Below are positions 40,937-43,214 of a DNA stretch of 43,214 bases, piece by piece. Numbering within the stretch: the first letter of the stretch is position 1; each line of letters begins with the position of its first letter. The stretch is from Clostridia bacterium (lineage in GTDB: Bacteria; Bacillota; Clostridia; Oscillospirales; CAG-272), in assembly GCA_017462615.1 (NCBI GenBank), contig JAFTQT010000063.1:1-43214 (forward strand). The letters are read 5' to 3'. The position numbers and the translations under genes were made by a program. The notes under the pieces are model-generated. The model saw only the letters and a list, made by a program, of their open reading frames with translations. It ran no database searches and had not been told where the DNA came from.

Positions 40937-41776
40937 GTGAACAATTCCACCGTACAACAGCCCCGGGAAAACGAAAACGACCGCGGCGCCTTGATGCTGA
41001 CCGCCAAAAAGATCTTTTGGGCGGCCATTGCCATCCTCTTCTGTCTTTTGATCCTTTCCGTTATTCTGCTTTCCTCACGGCTGTATGAATACGCCAAAAC
41101 CGACGAGCGCGTGGTACAGCTGAAATCCAATATGGACGACGTGCTCCACATCTTCTCCGTGCAGTACACCAACGCCTCCGGCGAGATCACGGTCTCCGGC
41201 GCGGATGGCCAAAAGGTCATTGCCCCCGGCACCAGCGCGGAATACACGGTGCGCCTGCGCAACACGGACAAGATCGCCCTGGACTACACCCTCGCCCCCG
41301 GCATTCTCTTTACCTCCGAGCATAAAATTCCGCTCCTGGTGCGGCTCATTGGCTGCGACGGCAATTATCTGCTGGGCGACGCCAAGACCTGGGTTCCCGT
41401 AGAGCAGCTGAACACGCTCACCGACGTCAACACCCTTGGTCGGGGGGAATCGGTAGAATACGTATTCCAATGGAAATGGCCCTTTGAATCCGGTGACGAT
41501 CAGACCGACACCAATCTCGGCATCCTGGCAGGTACTGGCGACGTCGGACTGACGGTCACCTTTACGCTCCATGCCGAGGCCAATACCAGCATAGAGGATA
41601 ACGGCGGCTTCTTTGGCTCCGGCAGATTCGAAAACGTGGCTCTGCTGATCTTCATTCTTGCCTTGATCGCGGCCATCGTCATTCTGCTGATCTCGGTCTT
41701 CCGGCGGCGTGATCAGGATCAGAAGGATCCCGATTCCAACGACGAGGAATCCGACGACACCGCCACCGAGGCATGA
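40937..41776 (+). CDS. TasA-like protein with C-terminal membrane anchor
   Basis: A 279-residue protein with GTG start and AAAGGAGG seven bases upstream; the frame further upstream is non-coding. An N-terminal span (IFWAAIAILFCLLILSVILL) is followed by a domain homologous to fibre protein 1 (KVIAPGTSAEYTV, FQWKWPFESGDDQTDTNLG), then a C-terminal span (NVALLIFILALIAAIVILLISVF) and an acidic cytosolic tail. This makes it a likely membrane anchor or assembly base for the fibre, comparable in role to TapA, though not similar to it in sequence. It lies 8 bases before the second signal peptidase gene. Confidence 0.75.
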   Translation: MNNSTVQQPRENENDRGALMLTAKKIFWAAIAILFCLLILSVILLSSRLYEYAKTDERVVQLKSNMDDVLHIFSVQYTNASGEITVSGADGQKVIAPGTSAEYTVRLRNTDKIALDYTLAPGILFTSEHKIPLLVRLIGCDGNYLLGDAKTWVPVEQLNTLTDVNTLGRGESVEYVFQWKWPFESGDDQTDTNLGILAGTGDVGLTVTFTLHAEANTSIEDNGGFFGSGRFENVALLIFILALIAAIVILLISVFRRRDQDQKDPDSNDEESDDTATEA

Positions 41777-41783
41777 CCCCACG

Positions 41784-42335
41784 ATGAAGAAAGCAACGCA
41801 AACCAATCGTACCGTCACCCGCATTGCGCTGGCGCTGGTCATCAGCCTGGTGCTGGGCGTCGGTATCTATACCGTAAACGCCAAAAGCCTCAACGGCAAC
41901 ACCCTGCCCATGCCCTTTGGCGTGGGCGTGGCGGTGGTGCTTTCCGGCAGCATGGAGCCGGAGCTCTCGGTGGATGACGTCATCATCGTCCGCGCCGCCG
42001 ACAGCTACGATCTCGGTGACGTGGTCGTCTTCCAGCAAGGGGGCGATATGGTGGTGCACGAGATCATTCACAAGGACGGTGACATGGTCACCACCCAGGG
42101 ACGCGCCAACAACACGCTGGACGATCCCATTCACGTGAAATATATCAAGGGCCGCGTGGTGCACGTTTTTGAGGGCGCCGGCGCCTTCGTCAATATCGTC
42201 AAATCTCCCCTGTTCACCTTCGGTGTACTGGGCGTGGCGCTTTGGCTGCTGATCCGCTCCTATCGCACAGAAAGATCGGCAGAGCAAGCAGAGCTGGATG
42301 CGCTGCGGGAGGAAATTGAAAAGCTGAAGCAATAA
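41784..42335 (+). CDS. Second SipW-like signal peptidase I
   Basis: A 183-residue membrane peptidase. The catalytic serine lies in LSGSMEP, and the histidine in MVVHEIIH replaces the usual lysine. The ASP-rich SVDDVIIV and TTQGRANNTLDDPI are typical of ER-type enzymes. One N-terminal span and one near residues 145-160 are visible, and the tail is helical (AEQAELDALREEIEKLKQ). It is clearly a paralogue of the peptidase at 38812 and keeps the intact tail. The ribosome site is weak, so translation is probably coupled to the gene ending 7 bases upstream. It probably processes the proteins encoded next to it. Confidence 0.88.
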   Translation: MKKATQTNRTVTRIALALVISLVLGVGIYTVNAKSLNGNTLPMPFGVGVAVVLSGSMEPELSVDDVIIVRAADSYDLGDVVVFQQGGDMVVHEIIHKDGDMVTTQGRANNTLDDPIHVKYIKGRVVHVFEGAGAFVNIVKSPLFTFGVLGVALWLLIRSYRTERSAEQAELDALREEIEKLKQ

Positions 42336-42356
42336 CCCGGGAAAGGAGGGGGCTTT

Positions 42357-42833
42357 ATGAAAAAATTGCATAATAGAGCACCGCTCCTGTTCCGGATCGC
42401 TCTGGCTCTGCTTTGCCTGCTGCTGGTCACCTCTCATTATACGGGTGGACTTTACGCGCGCTACGTCGCCGTTGCATCCGGCAAGGATAGCGCCCGCGTG
42501 GCCAAGTTTGCCGTTTCCAGTAATCTCAACGGTGCGACGCCGCTGGTGCTTTCCGGCCTGGAGGACTTGACGCCGGGCGCCTCCAAAACCTATAAATTAG
42601 AGGTGAAGAACGACAGCGAGGTCAGCGTATTCTACCGTTTTGAGGCCAGCTGCCTCGGCAATCTGCCCTTGAAGTTTGAGATCACCAGCAGCGGAGCCGG
42701 TACGCTGGCTCCGGGCGCTGCGGAGGCCGTGCATACCTTGACCGTCACCTGGCCGAGCAGCGCAAAGGACGTTTCCCTTGCGGGCGAAATCGATATCGTC
42801 ACCGTCACACTGACCTGCACGCAGGTGGATTAA
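42357..42833 (+). CDS. TasA/camelysin-like secreted protein 3
   Basis: A 158-residue protein with a SipW-type signal (LFRIALALLCLLLVTSHYTGG, then LYARYVAVASGKDSARVAKF). The mature part is a beta-sandwich (LTPGASKTYKLEVKNDSEVSVFYRF, AVHTLTVTWPSS) and ends TVTLTCTQVD. The WKW motif of proteins 1 and 2 is reduced to a single tryptophan, so it is another subtype, perhaps a minor subunit. AAAGGAGG precedes the ATG. It lies 21 bases after the second peptidase. Confidence 0.78.
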   Translation: MKKLHNRAPLLFRIALALLCLLLVTSHYTGGLYARYVAVASGKDSARVAKFAVSSNLNGATPLVLSGLEDLTPGASKTYKLEVKNDSEVSVFYRFEASCLGNLPLKFEITSSGAGTLAPGAAEAVHTLTVTWPSSAKDVSLAGEIDIVTVTLTCTQVD

Positions 42834-42845
42834 CGGGAGGTTTAC

Positions 42846-43214
42846 GTGAAAAAGCATCTGTTATATAGATTGACCTTGACCGCGTTGCTGCTGGGCACGC
42901 TGCTTTCCGTTGCGGCGGTTTGCGGCGTGCTTGCGCGCTATACCACAAAAATCACCGGTGAGCCCGGCATTGCCGAGGCACAGGAGATGTTTTTTGAGTG
43001 TGATTATGAGGACGGCGGCCTGTACCTGATCCCGGCCGGCGACGGTTTCGCCTTTACGGTGCGGAATTACGATTTTTTGGATAACTACTCCCAAAGCGAC
43101 ATCACCTATTCCGTCACGCTGGACGGCACCCTCATTGTAACGAGTGCCAAGCTGACCGGCGGCAATAAATCTTATGCCACCACCAACATTTCCGCCTCCA
43201 GCCTTGCAGTAGGC
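42846..43214 (+). CDS. TasA/camelysin-like secreted protein 4 (cut by the window edge)
   Basis: The first 123 residues of a further protein, with GTG start and GGGAGG upstream, 12 bases after gene 3. Its signal (LYRLTLTALLLGTLLSVAAV, then CGVLARYTTKITGEPGIAE) has the same ARYTT pattern as the other SipW substrates. The following domain is beta-rich (GFAFTVRNYDF, ITYSVTLDGTLIVTSAKLTG). The frame is open to the last base. Confidence 0.72.
   Translation, partial: MKKHLLYRLTLTALLLGTLLSVAAVCGVLARYTTKITGEPGIAEAQEMFFECDYEDGGLYLIPAGDGFAFTVRNYDFLDNYSQSDITYSVTLDGTLIVTSAKLTGGNKSYATTNISASSLAVG

Overview
The window looks like a chromosome segment of an uncultured gut- or rumen-type member of the Clostridia (Bacillota). 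The signs are near-consensus sigma-A promoters (TTGACA-17-TATAAT), strong AGGAGG ribosome binding sites in front of almost every gene, Gram-positive lipoproteins, a SipW/TasA-like secretion cluster, an Opp peptide importer and fairly GC-rich coding DNA. Genus cannot be told from the sequence alone.

Layout. 1-209 is the tail of a small membrane protein. 266-6047 (minus) is a tight four-gene operon of three SPFH proteins of the HflK/HflC type followed by a heavy-metal P-type ATPase, with a perfect promoter. 6270-7166 (minus) is a 1-phosphofructokinase-like PfkB kinase. 7317-10056 (plus) is a ferrous iron uptake operon (feoA, feoB, and a 53-residue Cys-rich membrane protein) with two copies of a GTTAG-N6-CTAAC operator. 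10125-26145 (minus) reads as one nutrient-acquisition unit: a 2442-residue cell-surface subtilisin-like protease with a long BspA-type leucine-rich-repeat region, a lipoprotein, the oligopeptide ABC importer oppABCDF and a small membrane protein. The protease would make peptides and Opp would import them.

26396-32574 (plus) holds three lipoproteins of one undescribed-looking group, one with a thioredoxin domain, plus a 75-residue orphan protein. 32647-35574 (minus) is an extracytoplasmic thiol-redox operon: a membrane protein ending in a CxxC tail, a NapH-like polyferredoxin fused to a TlpA thioredoxin domain, and a TlpA lipoprotein. 35843-37147 (plus) is an ArsB/NhaD-type ion transporter.

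37150-38178 has no protein gene. It carries a probable small leftward RNA and a probable large structured RNA of about 500 nt, with its own promoter and terminator and two copies of a Shine-Dalgarno plus three-codon ORF. From 38179 to the window end (plus) lies a TetR-regulated secretion and surface-fibre cluster: two SipW-like signal peptidases interleaved with four TasA/camelysin-like proteins. A small S23 four-helix-bundle element with 31-nt inverted-repeat ends has inserted at the 3' end of the first peptidase gene, and a multi-hairpin leader precedes the first fibre gene. The least explained items are the large RNA, the redox fusion operon, the SPFH/P-type ATPase operon and the inserted element with its structured neighbourhood.
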